This document shows, in pieces, positions 1 to 7,746 of a DNA stretch of 35,317 nt (position 1 is its first letter; each line of letters opens with the position of its first letter). The DNA is from Anaerolineaceae bacterium. GTDB lineage: Bacteria; Chloroflexota; Anaerolineae; Anaerolineales; Villigracilaceae. Made by a program: the position numbers and the translations under genes. The notes under the pieces were generated by a model. It did no database searches. It worked only from the letters and a program-made list of their open reading frames with translations, and had not been told where the DNA came from. The stretch covers positions 1 to 35,317 of the forward strand of contig VFKN01000005.1 in the NCBI GenBank assembly GCA_009885525.1, in the 5' to 3' direction.

Positions 1-105
1 CAATTCCCGATATGAAAAATATATTTGGCGTTTGCTGGCTTGGATTGCCAAATCCAAGCCGTTTTCGCGGGATTTGGCAATCCTGCGAAGCCAAATTGAG
101 AATTG
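1..105. repeat. imperfect inverted repeat at the window edge
   Basis: Two exact 14-base arms, GGATTGCCAAATCC (42-55) and its reverse complement (70-83), are nested in weaker outer matches: TTTGGC (24-29) with GCCAAA (90-95), and CAATTC (1-6) with GAATTG (100-105). The whole stretch can fold into one long hairpin. It holds no gene and may continue to the left of the window. It resembles the other intergenic palindromes here in style but not in sequence. Confidence 0.6.
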
Positions 106-189
106 CTGGCGCTCCTGTCAACTTTCTCTTCAATGGTAAAATGCGTTCGTGATACTACAAAACTACCTCAATCTGATTGGAAAATAAAC

Positions 190-579
190 ATGCCAGTAAC
201 AGGCTTTAATCACTATAATCTCTGCGCAGACCGCATCATTCTTGACAAACTGCGTGATTTCTATATTAACGTGATCGGCTTGCAGCTTGGCTATCGGCCG
301 CCATTTGAACAATTTGGATACTGGCTTTACATTGGGGATCAGCCCATCCTGCACCTCTCTGAAGCGCCGCAAGAAGAAGCCCGTCCGCTGCATGTCATCA
401 GCACATTTGATCACGTGGCGTTTACTTGTGTTGACCGCCTGGCGATGGAAGCGCAGCTTCAACAGCATCAGGTGCAATTCAAACGCGCTGAAATTCCGCG
501 CGATGGCAACAGTCAGCTCTTTTTCAGCGACCCGGCCGGAAACAAGGTTGAATTAAATTTTGCCAAAATTGACGCATAA
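190..579 (+). CDS. VOC (glyoxalase/bleomycin-resistance fold) family protein
   Basis: A 129-residue protein of the vicinal oxygen chelate superfamily, the metal-dependent fold of glyoxalase I, extradiol dioxygenases and fosfomycin-resistance enzymes. The N-terminal module starts GFNHYNL with a candidate ligand at His8. The second module has DHVAF with His75 and closes with FSDPAGNKVELNF, where Glu121 is the usual third ligand. The segment FYINVIGLQLGYRP is the typical start of the VOC substrate pocket. The frame is open upstream to 103, but the ATG at 190 is chosen because homology starts there and residues upstream look non-coding; no strong ribosome binding site is visible. Substrate cannot be told from sequence. 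A HAD-phosphatase stump follows 37 bases downstream, so the gene may once have headed a two-gene unit. Confidence 0.85.
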   Translation: MPVTGFNHYNLCADRIILDKLRDFYINVIGLQLGYRPPFEQFGYWLYIGDQPILHLSEAPQEEARPLHVISTFDHVAFTCVDRLAMEAQLQQHQVQFKRAEIPRDGNSQLFFSDPAGNKVELNFAKIDA

Positions 580-615
580 CAAAATACGCAAGGGAGCGCG
601 TTAAGCATATTCCTC

Positions 616-678
616 ATGAAAATATCCTGCATAATTTTTGATTTGGATGGAACGCTCGTTGACGCAGTGTCGTTCTGA
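616..678 (+). pseudogene. 5' stump of a HAD-superfamily phosphatase gene
   Basis: An ATG at 616 opens a 20-codon frame reading CIIFDLDGTLVDA, which is motif I of haloacid dehalogenase-type phosphatases (DxDGT with the catalytic aspartate pair), followed at once by a TGA at 676. Genuine family members run to about 200 residues or more. The match stops at about base 664, exactly where an imperfect palindromic repeat begins (667-738), and no HAD motifs II-IV are seen before the next gene. I infer a gene cut short by repeat insertion plus loss of its 3' part. A chance match is unlikely because the motif sits at residues 8-16 after a start codon, as in real HAD proteins. Confidence 0.7.
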
Positions 679-738
679 GTGCAGCGAAGAACCTCTATGA
701 TTGTCTCAGAGACCCTTCGCAGCCGCTCAGGGTGACAC
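667..738. repeat. imperfect palindromic intergenic repeat
   Basis: Arms of about 30 bases pair with mismatches: GTGTCGTTCTGAG at 667 against CTCAGGGTGACAC ending at 738, with TTCGCAG/CAGCGAA inside. A related sequence lies at about 11460-11510 (TGCTTCGC, then GAAGGGCTCAGCATGACA). Directly after it, TGCGTAAGGTGAGTTAAT (746-763) is repeated exactly at 11309-11326. It sits at the break point of the HAD stump, so it is probably a mobile or recombination-prone short element. Confidence 0.65.
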
Positions 739-769
739 ACTTGAGTGCGTAAGGTGAGTTAATTAACAA

Positions 770-800
770 TTGGTAAGATAGAATTAATTACGAATATAAA
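770..800 (+). promoter_or_regulatory. possible promoter of the aldehyde dehydrogenase gene
   Basis: TTGGTA (770-775) and TATAAA (795-800) are separated by 19 bases, a little longer than the usual 17, about 60 bases before the start of the dehydrogenase. The match is weak and the region is AT-rich, so this is only a candidate. Confidence 0.25.
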
Positions 801-861
801 TAAGCCGAACGAGTCATCTGACACTAAACAAAATCTTTTTTTCAACGGAGCAAATTAAAGC

Positions 862-2316
862 ATGAATACTTCCTATCAAGTTTTTATTGACGGCATTTGG
901 CGTGAAGGCTCGGACGGCACAAAAGTTCCGGTTATCAACCCAGCCACCGAAGAAACCTTTGCCGAGGTGAGTTGGGGCACAGCCGAGGATGCAAATCTAG
1001 CATTGGAAGCCGCTCAAAAGGCGCTTTCAGGTGAGTGGGCAGCATGGACTCCGACTCGCCGGGGGCGCTTTCTTACGTCGGTGGCGGCGGCTGTCCGCCG
1101 GAATGCGGCAGAGATTGCCGCGCTCTTAACCAGCGAGCAGGGCAAACCGCTTAATCAAGCCTCATCCGAGGTCGAGGACGCGGCACGTTATCTCGAATAT
1201 TTCGGCGGGTTGGCGGATAAATTAACCGGCATGACGATTGATCTTGGACAAGGTCAACTGGATTATGTGCTGCGCGAGCCGCTTGGCGTGACGGTGCACA
1301 TTGCGCCGTGGAACTATCCGCTGGATATTTTTTGTCGAAGCGTCGCACCGGCTTTGGCTGCGGGCAATACCTGCGTGGTTAAACCCGCGCCGGAAATATC
1401 CCTTGTCACATTGGCACTGGCGAGTCTGTTTGAAGAAGAAGGAATTCCCGCGGGCGTACTGAACGTCATTCCCGGCGGGCCTGAGTTGGGCAAGGTGTTG
1501 ACCGAAGATCCGCGCGTACGCGGTATCGTCTTCACCGGTTCGGTGGCAACGGGGCGGGCGGTGCTCGAAGCCGCGGCGCGCAACATCACGCCGGTGATTT
1601 CGATGGAGCTCGGTGGAAAAGCCGCCGCGCTGGTCTTTGTCAAAGACGCGAGTGAATTGGATGGGCCGGTTGGCAACGCGGCGGGAACGCTCGCGTGGAA
1701 TGCCGGACAATCATGCGGACAGCGCGCGCGCTGGTATGTGCGCCGCGATCTTTATGAACCCTTTCTCGAAAAATTGGCTGTGCGCGCTCGTAATCTCAAG
1801 CCCGGTCCGGGTACGCAGCCCGGTGTTAACCTTGGACCTTTAGCATCGAAACGACATTACGAGAAAGTAATGAGCTATATCCAGGTTGGCATTGACGAAG
1901 GCGCGCGATTAATCGCAGGCGGCGGCCGCCCTGAAGGTTTCGATGAGCGCGGATTTTTTGTCGCCCCAACTGTTTTCGCCGACTGTCACAACGGGATGCG
2001 TATCGTTGACGAAGAGATTTTTGGTCCCGTCATCACAGTCATTCCAGTGGATAGCATTGATGAGGCGGTTGCTTTTGCCAACGACAATTCTTTCGGGCTT
2101 TCAGCCGAGATCTGGACTAATGACTTAACGACCGCACATACGCTCGCTTCCAAAATGGATGTTGGACACGTGACCATAAACGGGTCGGCTGCCTTCGGGT
2201 TCGAAGTCCCGTTCGGCGGCGTCAAGCTCAGCGGTCTTGGCCGTGAGGGCGGACCGGAGGCGGTATTGGCCTACACCCGACTGAAGAATGTTTGGGTGAA
2301 TCTCAATAGCAAGTAA
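862..2316 (+). CDS. NAD(P)-dependent aldehyde dehydrogenase
   Basis: A 484-residue member of the classical aldehyde dehydrogenase superfamily, which oxidises an aldehyde to the acid with NAD(P). The parts are in place: APWNYP with the oxyanion asparagine Asn151, KPAP with the cofactor-binding Lys174, FTGS at 224-227, the general base Glu249 in MELGGK, the nucleophile Cys285 in NAGQSC, and EEIFGP with Glu385-Glu386. Length is normal. GGAG at 847-850 precedes the ATG. The closest groups by eye are betaine-aldehyde and gamma-aminobutyraldehyde dehydrogenases, but the substrate is not certain. It is not the CoA-acylating PduP type. The next gene starts 13 bases on, with its binding site overlapping this stop, so they are co-transcribed. 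Facing a diol dehydratase, it could oxidise the aldehyde that enzyme makes; this is inference. Confidence 0.93.
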   Translation: MNTSYQVFIDGIWREGSDGTKVPVINPATEETFAEVSWGTAEDANLALEAAQKALSGEWAAWTPTRRGRFLTSVAAAVRRNAAEIAALLTSEQGKPLNQASSEVEDAARYLEYFGGLADKLTGMTIDLGQGQLDYVLREPLGVTVHIAPWNYPLDIFCRSVAPALAAGNTCVVKPAPEISLVTLALASLFEEEGIPAGVLNVIPGGPELGKVLTEDPRVRGIVFTGSVATGRAVLEAAARNITPVISMELGGKAAALVFVKDASELDGPVGNAAGTLAWNAGQSCGQRARWYVRRDLYEPFLEKLAVRARNLKPGPGTQPGVNLGPLASKRHYEKVMSYIQVGIDEGARLIAGGGRPEGFDERGFFVAPTVFADCHNGMRIVDEEIFGPVITVIPVDSIDEAVAFANDNSFGLSAEIWTNDLTTAHTLASKMDVGHVTINGSAAFGFEVPFGGVKLSGLGREGGPEAVLAYTRLKNVWVNLNSK

Positions 2317-2329
2317 AGGAGAAATTAGA

Positions 2330-2815
2330 ATGGAACAAACTTTGAAAGCCCCCGCCACTGCCGCCGAATGCGCCGAGCAGGAAGCGTCCCTCGTTCTTGA
2401 ACACTTGACTGCCGCTGACGCCATGGCGATTGGTCAATCTATCATTGATCTCGCGCCGATTATGGTTCCGGGCAGACCCGTTGCCATTCATCTTGAAACT
2501 GACGAACATCCACTGTTTGTTTATTTTATGGATGGAACCGGAGCGGGAAATGCGGATTGGGTTATCAAGAAAAAAAATGTAACTAAAAAATTCGGTCACA
2601 GCTCGTGGGCAGTTCGGCTGGAATTTCTCGAACGCAACGCGGACTTCCAAACCGAAACTGGGCTTGACTCCGAATTGTTCCGCGCCGAGGGTGGGGCTGT
2701 GCCATTGAATGTCCGCGGAAAGGGACGTGTCGGCACCCTAATCGTCTCAGGTCTCGCTGGGTGGGAGGACCATGCCCTTGCTATCGCAGGCTTGGAACGC
2801 TGGCTTGCTTCGTAG
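2330..2815 (+). CDS. UPF0303 family protein (haem-degrading/HbpS-like fold)
   Basis: A 161-residue protein matching the UPF0303 group of the GlcG/HbpS/DUF336 superfamily by its landmarks: an N-terminal helix with EQEASLVLEHLTAADAMAIGQSI, GRPVAIHLE, NADWVIKKKNV, GHSSWAV, EGGAVPLNV, VGTLIVSGL and a final EDHALAIAGLERWL. Members are small soluble proteins; some bind haem, and the related C-terminal domain of PduO is linked to cobalamin metabolism. AAGGAG lies eight bases before the ATG and overlaps the stop of the aldehyde dehydrogenase, so the two genes form one unit. It converges, with a 25-base gap, on the small subunit of a B12-dependent dehydratase. A role in handling that cofactor is inference. 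No signal peptide is present. Confidence 0.8.
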   Translation: MEQTLKAPATAAECAEQEASLVLEHLTAADAMAIGQSIIDLAPIMVPGRPVAIHLETDEHPLFVYFMDGTGAGNADWVIKKKNVTKKFGHSSWAVRLEFLERNADFQTETGLDSELFRAEGGAVPLNVRGKGRVGTLIVSGLAGWEDHALAIAGLERWLAS

Positions 2816-2840
2816 AAACAATGCAGTAAAAGGTATCGCC

Positions 2841-3251
2841 TTATTTTTGCAACAAGTCGCGTTTCTGATAAACAGTCGCGGCTTCACGCACCATCCGCGC
2901 ACACTCCGGCGCGTTGTATTGCGTTTCCAGGGCGTTAGCCAATGCCGCCAGTTGAGCGTGAGTAGCCCGTCCGGGACGCAGCGTGTTGTACATTTTCAGC
3001 ACCTCCACGTTGGGGACGGCGGTCAATTCCGCGGCGCGGATGAGGTTGGCAGCTTGCTGCGGGTAACCCGCCTGCCGCGCAATCTCGGCTTGCTTCCGCA
3101 AAGTATCGGCGCTGATTTGGATATCCGCCATCGAAAGATCTCCGGCTCGTGCGGCTTCCGCGGTGACATCAGCGAGCCGGCGTCCGCTGGCCGCCTGTAA
3201 AGTTTCGGCGGCGCTCTCGCTTAGCGGGTATTTTATAGGTTGTGTTGTCAT
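2841..3251 (-). CDS. pduE: B12-dependent diol/glycerol dehydratase, small subunit
   Basis: A 136-residue protein matching the small (gamma) subunit of adenosylcobalamin-dependent diol and glycerol dehydratases: KYPLSES near the start, SGRRLADVT, the stretch ISADTLRKQAEIARQAGY, RAAELTAVPN, MYNTLRPGRAT and a final EAATVYQKRDLL. It is shorter than the enterobacterial PduE (about 173 residues), mainly at the N-terminus, the part that helps target the enzyme to microcompartments. The frame is open upstream to 3434, but the ATG at 3251 is preferred: AAGGA sits at the right distance and overlaps the stop of the large-subunit gene, which ends ten bases upstream. Translation is therefore probably coupled. 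It completes the enzyme with the fused subunit. Confidence 0.92.
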   Translation of the reverse strand: MTTQPIKYPLSESAAETLQAASGRRLADVTAEAARAGDLSMADIQISADTLRKQAEIARQAGYPQQAANLIRAAELTAVPNVEVLKMYNTLRPGRATHAQLAALANALETQYNAPECARMVREAATVYQKRDLLQK

Positions 3252-3261
3252 AGGTGATTCC

Positions 3262-5496
3262 TTACAAATCCGGTTCCCAATCAAAGCGCATTTCCATCGG
3301 CGGCTGGTCTTGCACCTGTTCTGTTTCGTGACGATGCAATAACGCGGTCTTGACGATGAGTCGCAGCCGCGCCCAGTTATCCACTTGAACCGGCACCGGC
3401 GTAGTCGCTGCGCCCATCGCGTAGCGCGCAGCATTAACTCCGATGGCTTGATATGTTTCCAATGTCATACTGGGCGATTGGGGAAACAATTCCAAATTGC
3501 TGAGTCGCGCCAATCCGCGTTTGTGAATGACGGTGGTTCCGCGGGATTGCAAACCGATAGCGATGCCCGACCCGCTGAGTTGCGCCCCGATATGCCCAAT
3601 CGCGGCGCAATCGGATGTGCGATATATTTTCACAACGCGCGCCACCAAACCCTGACTCGCCACGCCGGTGAGAATGGCGGCAAGCACGTCCTCGTGATCG
3701 AGTCCGTTAATGGTTCGAGTTAAGGCTGTGCCAAAGGCGGGACCCACAGCCACAATCACTTCAGCGGATTCACCTGTACGCGCTGGATTTACTTCCACGA
3801 GGCGGATGCATGGAACCCCAATTTGGTCGGCAATAAAATCACGCGGAGATTTAACCTGCGGCAAGTTTTGCATTTCCTGCCAGCGCTCGGCGCTCACGCG
3901 GTAGCCACTGCCGGGGCCGGTGTAATCGTTGGCATCGTTGATCGCGCTTTGGACTTTGAAATCTTTATCAAAGATTGCCGAGGTTTGCAGGTAATCTCCA
4001 GCCACGCGCTGACGTCCCATCTCCAACAAATTGGTTGCCACTTTTTCAAAACCGCGTATTTGCAAGGCGCGAATCACACTCAGAATATTTTTTTCACTTG
4101 GCAAAAATTTATCGGCAGCGGCGAGATCCGCCACAACATCCCGTGCGGGCATTTCCTCGCTGCCATGCGCCAGAACTGCCGCCTCCACTTCGGCATCGGT
4201 GATAGGCGGGAATCCCAACTCTGCGTAAACAGCCTGAATAGCGCGTGCAGCTTCGGTGCGTATGTCCAATGCCTCCTGCTCAGAGATTGGGCGATTGCCG
4301 CCATCCACTTGCATGTCGCGTTGAAGAACGTTGTAATCATCAAAATCATCCGCATCGAAATTACCGCCGCCGAACAGATTTTCACGCCGCGGCATGGCGC
4401 TATAACCTGAGGTAATAAAATCAGTGCCGGGGATAAATTGCAGCATAAGTTTGGCGGCTTTGCGAATATCCGAATGTGAAGCCAGCGCATCGTTGCCCGA
4501 AGCAACCTCCAAACCCAGCATGGTTGCTAATAGATTTTCTGCGAGAACCGCGCGCACACCGCCGGGAAGTGACTCGGGCAATGCGATGCACGAAATGGAA
4601 CCATTCTGCACGCCCTGACTCCCCGCTCCGCGCGTTATGAGCAAACAGCGCGCCTCAAGATATAACATCGAACATCCCTGCGCGTGACCCATCAATGCTT
4701 CGGAGCCGGTGCCGGATGTGAAGCGGATCTTAACTCCGCGCGAGGCATACGCCGCCGAAAGAAAGGCTTTCGACCACGGTGTATCATCACCATCCACAAA
4801 GGTGCCTTCCGTGCCGTAAACCGAGAGAGTCTCGGCGTAAGTGGTGAGACCTTTCATTGCCAATTCCAACCCGAGCGATTCTTCGACAGCGCATTGAGTG
4901 AGAACCCCGCCCCGCCCGGTTTGACTGCCGATGAGAATTGCCAGCGCGCTGAACGGCGCATAACGCGCCACGCCCACTGTTGTTTCGATTTCGGCAAAAC
5001 CGCGCAGGGCAGCCTCAGCGGCATCCGCAGCGAGCAACGCGGGATGTTCACGCCGATTGGTAACGTGTGCCTGATTGGCTGGCGTGCGGCGGGCGCGCAT
5101 CTTGCCCAACCCCATCATCATCTCCAACACGTTCATGTGCCGGATAATCTCAATCAATTTGGCAGGCGTACAGCCGCTCGCGAGTCGCAGGAGTTCGGCG
5201 CGAGGCACATTGATATCCACCAACTTTCGGGCAATATCAATTGACGGGGTCGCCATCGCAATCTGAGCGGCGGCGAGATCCAAGCCGTGGTCTGCGATGA
5301 AGGTGTCCAAAATATCGAATTCGGCGCGCGGCCGTCCATCTAATTCGATCACCTGACCTGCTTCGATCCGCAAGCTGGGCTGGGGGTCAGCTGGACTATC
5401 AGCCACGATGAGACCGGCTTCAGGCCACGGTTCGACAAATGTCTCGCGATTGACTGCGCGTTGTTCGAGTAATTGAAAGCGACGGGATATGGGCAT
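3262..5496 (-). CDS. pduCD: B12-dependent diol/glycerol dehydratase, fused large and medium subunits
   Basis: A 744-residue fusion. Residues 1 to about 550 are the large (alpha) subunit of adenosylcobalamin-dependent diol/glycerol dehydratase, and about 555-744 the medium (beta) subunit, separate proteins in enterobacteria. It removes water from a 1,2-diol or glycerol by a radical mechanism to give an aldehyde. The active-site residues known from the Klebsiella enzyme all appear, shifted by one: Gln142 and His144 (NQAHVTN), Glu171, Glu222, Gln297 (VQNG), Asp336 and Ser363. The medium part is recognised by QLSGSGIAIGLQSRGTT and SNLELFPQSP. The ATG at 5496 is chosen over an upstream TTG because AAAGGT lies just ahead of it. 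Fusion removes the free N-terminus of the medium subunit used for microcompartment targeting. No reactivase gene is in the window, though the enzyme normally needs one. Confidence 0.95.
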   Translation of the reverse strand: MPISRRFQLLEQRAVNRETFVEPWPEAGLIVADSPADPQPSLRIEAGQVIELDGRPRAEFDILDTFIADHGLDLAAAQIAMATPSIDIARKLVDINVPRAELLRLASGCTPAKLIEIIRHMNVLEMMMGLGKMRARRTPANQAHVTNRREHPALLAADAAEAALRGFAEIETTVGVARYAPFSALAILIGSQTGRGGVLTQCAVEESLGLELAMKGLTTYAETLSVYGTEGTFVDGDDTPWSKAFLSAAYASRGVKIRFTSGTGSEALMGHAQGCSMLYLEARCLLITRGAGSQGVQNGSISCIALPESLPGGVRAVLAENLLATMLGLEVASGNDALASHSDIRKAAKLMLQFIPGTDFITSGYSAMPRRENLFGGGNFDADDFDDYNVLQRDMQVDGGNRPISEQEALDIRTEAARAIQAVYAELGFPPITDAEVEAAVLAHGSEEMPARDVVADLAAADKFLPSEKNILSVIRALQIRGFEKVATNLLEMGRQRVAGDYLQTSAIFDKDFKVQSAINDANDYTGPGSGYRVSAERWQEMQNLPQVKSPRDFIADQIGVPCIRLVEVNPARTGESAEVIVAVGPAFGTALTRTINGLDHEDVLAAILTGVASQGLVARVVKIYRTSDCAAIGHIGAQLSGSGIAIGLQSRGTTVIHKRGLARLSNLELFPQSPSMTLETYQAIGVNAARYAMGAATTPVPVQVDNWARLRLIVKTALLHRHETEQVQDQPPMEMRFDWEPDL

Positions 5497-5571
5497 GGGG
5501 TTACCTTTAAACAAGAAGATATAAATTTGTAAAGAAACGAAAAATCTTCAAGACATGGATTTCATAAGTGA

Positions 5572-5695
5572 GACCACTGCAAAAACCAATTAAACACAAA
5601 GGCACAAAGGGATACAAAGGAAAAGCCTTTTCATTAATTAAAACCTTCGTGTACTTTGTGTCCTTCGTGTTTAAAGACCTTTTTGCAGTAGAGTC
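5572..5695. repeat. 124-base imperfect inverted repeat (MITE-like hairpin)
   Basis: Left arm: ACTGCAAAAACCAATTAAAC, then ACAAAGGCACAAAGG. The right arm, read in reverse, gives ACTGCAAAAAGG, TTTAAACACGAAGG and ACACAAAG. About 45 bases pair across a short centre. It fills most of the gap between the divergent dehydratase and DJ-1 genes, leaving little room for shared regulatory sequence. There is no coding capacity. Confidence 0.7.
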
Positions 5696-5727
5696 ACATT
5701 AGGTTTACTTAATATAAGGAGAAGATC

Positions 5728-6255
5728 ATGCGTTTACAAAATAAAGTTATCGCGACATTGATCGCCGAAGGCGTGGAAGACCTTGAGTATTATGTGCCGC
5801 TTATGCGCCTACAGGAAGAAGGCGCAACAGTATTATCTGCGGGACTGGATTTGAAACCCGTGAAAGGCAAGAATGGATTGGTTATCACACCAGATGTCAC
5901 AATTGAATCACTGAAAGCAAATGAACTATTCGCGCTCATTCTCCCCGGCGGCTTTGCTCCCGATAAACTTCGCAGATATGATGCGGTGAAAAATCTCGTT
6001 AAAGAGATGAATGATGCAAACAAAATCATCGGCGTTATTTGTCACGGCGGATCTATTGCGGTCTCGGCGGGCATTATCAAAAAAGGTCAACGCGTAACAG
6101 GCTCAACCGGCATTCAGGATGATCTTGTCAACGTGGGGGGAGTATGGACGGACGAGGCGGCTTTCCGCGAGGGCAATCAAATTTGGGGGCGTGTGGTCGC
6201 GGATATTCCCGCGTTTTGCGGCGAGTTGGTCAAAGCGCTGGTCGAATCCGCTTAA
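5728..6255 (+). CDS. DJ-1/PfpI family protein (class I glutamine amidotransferase-like)
   Basis: A 175-residue protein of the DJ-1/PfpI superfamily, which includes proteases, glyoxalase III-type deglycases and stress proteins. The nucleophile elbow is GVICHGG with Cys105 and His106; the conserved acid near the start is Glu17 or Glu20 in GVEDLEYYVPL; LPGGFAPDKLR is the typical loop before the elbow. Length fits the YhbO/PfpI group of about 170-180 residues. A clear AAGGAG stands seven bases before the ATG. It is transcribed away from the B12 dehydratase and ends in its own hairpin terminator. Members of this group can detoxify reactive carbonyls, which would suit an aldehyde-producing neighbour, but that link is inference. 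Confidence 0.9.
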   Translation: MRLQNKVIATLIAEGVEDLEYYVPLMRLQEEGATVLSAGLDLKPVKGKNGLVITPDVTIESLKANELFALILPGGFAPDKLRRYDAVKNLVKEMNDANKIIGVICHGGSIAVSAGIIKKGQRVTGSTGIQDDLVNVGGVWTDEAAFREGNQIWGRVVADIPAFCGELVKALVESA

Positions 6256-6275
6256 TCAATCACCCCAACTCATCA

Positions 6276-6311
6276 AGGCTTCGGAATAATTGGGTTCCGA
6301 AGCCTGATTGT
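6276..6311 (+). terminator. hairpin terminator after the DJ-1 gene
   Basis: AGGCTTCGGAA (6276-6286) pairs perfectly over 11 bases with TTCCGAAGCCT (6295-6305) around an eight-base loop, and TTTT follows at 6311-6314. It begins 20 bases after the DJ-1 stop codon. Confidence 0.75.
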
Positions 6312-6332
6312 TTTAATCGACTATAATCAAAT

Positions 6333-6442
6333 AGACTCAGTAGATAAAAAATTGGACTCGTAGCGCTCGTAGTTGCGACTTTAGTCGCATTTTCAAGTGG
6401 ACGACTGAAGTCGTTACTACGAAATTTTCATCTACTGAGACT
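6333..6442. repeat. 110-base two-tier inverted repeat
   Basis: Outer arms AGACTCAGTAGAT (6333-6345) and ATCTACTGAGACT (6430-6442) pair with one mismatch. An inner pair, TAGTTGCGACTTTAGTCGCA against CGACTGAAGTCGTTACTA, lies within. The element separates the DJ-1 terminator from obgE. It has the form of a small non-autonomous mobile element or a long hairpin. No transposase is present. Confidence 0.7.
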
Positions 6443-6477
6443 AAAAAAACTAACGACTAAGAGATTAATAAACTAAC

Positions 6478-7740
6478 ATGTTCATAGATCAAGTAACGAT
6501 TCACGTAAGATCAGGGAAAGGCGGCGATGGCATGATGCATTTTCGCCGCGAGAAATTCGTGCCGCTGGGCGGTCCGGATGGCGGCGATGGCGGCAAAGGC
6601 GGCGATCTCATTTTTGAGGTAAGGGCTACGCTCAATACACTTTCGGCATTTCGACAAAATGAAAAATTTGGGGCGGACGATGGCAATAAAGGCGGCGGCT
6701 CGCAAAAGAGCGGACGCGGCGGAAAAGATCTCGTCATCCCGGTGCCGCCCGGCACGGTGATTTATGACGCAATCACCGGCGACCTGCTCGGAGATTTAAC
6801 TGAAGCGAAGCAACGTCTGCTCGTATGCAAAGGCGGGCGCGGCGGACTCGGCAACCAGCATTTTGCGACAGCCCGTAACCAAGCGCCGCGCATGGCAGAG
6901 CGCGGCGAGCCGTATCAGGAAAGATCACTGCGCCTCGAGTTAAAACTCATCGCGGATATTGGCATCATTGGTTTGCCCAACGCGGGTAAATCCACTTTGC
7001 TTTCGGTGTTGACCAATGCAAAACCGAAGATCGGCGATTACCCATTCACTACGCTTGAACCCAATCTCGGCGTGGCAAACATTGACGATGATACAACCGT
7101 TGTAATGGCGGACATCCCCGGCTTGATCGAAGGCGCGGCGGAAGGCGCGGGCTTGGGGCACGACTTCCTGCGTCACATCCAGCGTACGCGCGTATTGATC
7201 CACATGATCGATGGATTAGGGGAAGATCCGCTCGCGGATTATAGCCAAATCAACAATGAACTCTCGCTCTTTGACCCGAAACTTGGGACCAAACCGCAGA
7301 TCGTGGTGCTGAATAAAATTGACCAGCCCGATGTGCAGGAAAGACTCAAAGCGATCAAGGCAAGTTTCAAAAAGAGAAAAATCGAATTGATCACCGCTTC
7401 GGCGATGGCGCGCACAAACACGCGCGATATATTACTTGCGGCATATCAGAAATTATCTGAAATCCCGGTTGAAGTACTGGACGATACACTTCCGATTTAC
7501 ACACCTGATGTTGACCCGAACCAGTTCGAGATTGTCCGCGAAGGTGAGAACGAGTGGCGCGTAACGGGCGTCGCCATCGAACGTTCCGCGAAGATGACCT
7601 ATTGGGAACATGACGGCTCGCTGCGCCGCTTCCAAAAATTGATGGAGCGACTCGGCATTGACGAAGCCCTGCGCAAAGAGGGTGTGCAGGAAGATGATAC
7701 GGTTCATATCGGCAGTTTTGAATTGGAGTGGAAGGATTAG
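6478..7740 (+). CDS. obgE: Obg-family GTPase
   Basis: A 420-residue Obg/CgtA GTPase, a conserved protein that binds the large ribosomal subunit and takes part in its assembly and in stress control. The glycine-rich Obg fold covers residues 1 to about 158 (KGGDGMMHFRREK, GGPDGGDGGKGG). The GTPase domain follows, with the P-loop GLPNAGKST at 165-173, the switch threonines 191-192, DIPG at 212-215 and NKID at 279-282. A C-terminal OCT domain runs from about 345 to 420. Length is typical of versions carrying this extra domain. No strong ribosome binding site is seen, but the ATG fits the conserved MFIDQ start. rplU and rpmA, frequent neighbours, are not upstream. A strong terminator follows the stop at once. 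Confidence 0.97.
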   Translation: MFIDQVTIHVRSGKGGDGMMHFRREKFVPLGGPDGGDGGKGGDLIFEVRATLNTLSAFRQNEKFGADDGNKGGGSQKSGRGGKDLVIPVPPGTVIYDAITGDLLGDLTEAKQRLLVCKGGRGGLGNQHFATARNQAPRMAERGEPYQERSLRLELKLIADIGIIGLPNAGKSTLLSVLTNAKPKIGDYPFTTLEPNLGVANIDDDTTVVMADIPGLIEGAAEGAGLGHDFLRHIQRTRVLIHMIDGLGEDPLADYSQINNELSLFDPKLGTKPQIVVLNKIDQPDVQERLKAIKASFKKRKIELITASAMARTNTRDILLAAYQKLSEIPVEVLDDTLPIYTPDVDPNQFEIVREGENEWRVTGVAIERSAKMTYWEHDGSLRRFQKLMERLGIDEALRKEGVQEDDTVHIGSFELEWKD

Positions 7741-7746
7741 AAAGCA

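Noticed and set aside
1222..1710. 162-codon open frame antisense to the aldehyde dehydrogenase
   Set aside because: The + strand gene has all its catalytic motifs; the antisense product is arginine-, histidine- and alanine-rich with no recognisable fold.
2841..5496. A propanediol-utilisation microcompartment
   Set aside because: No shell protein, PduP-type acylating dehydrogenase, PduQ or phosphotransacylase is present, and the targeting regions of the subunits are missing.
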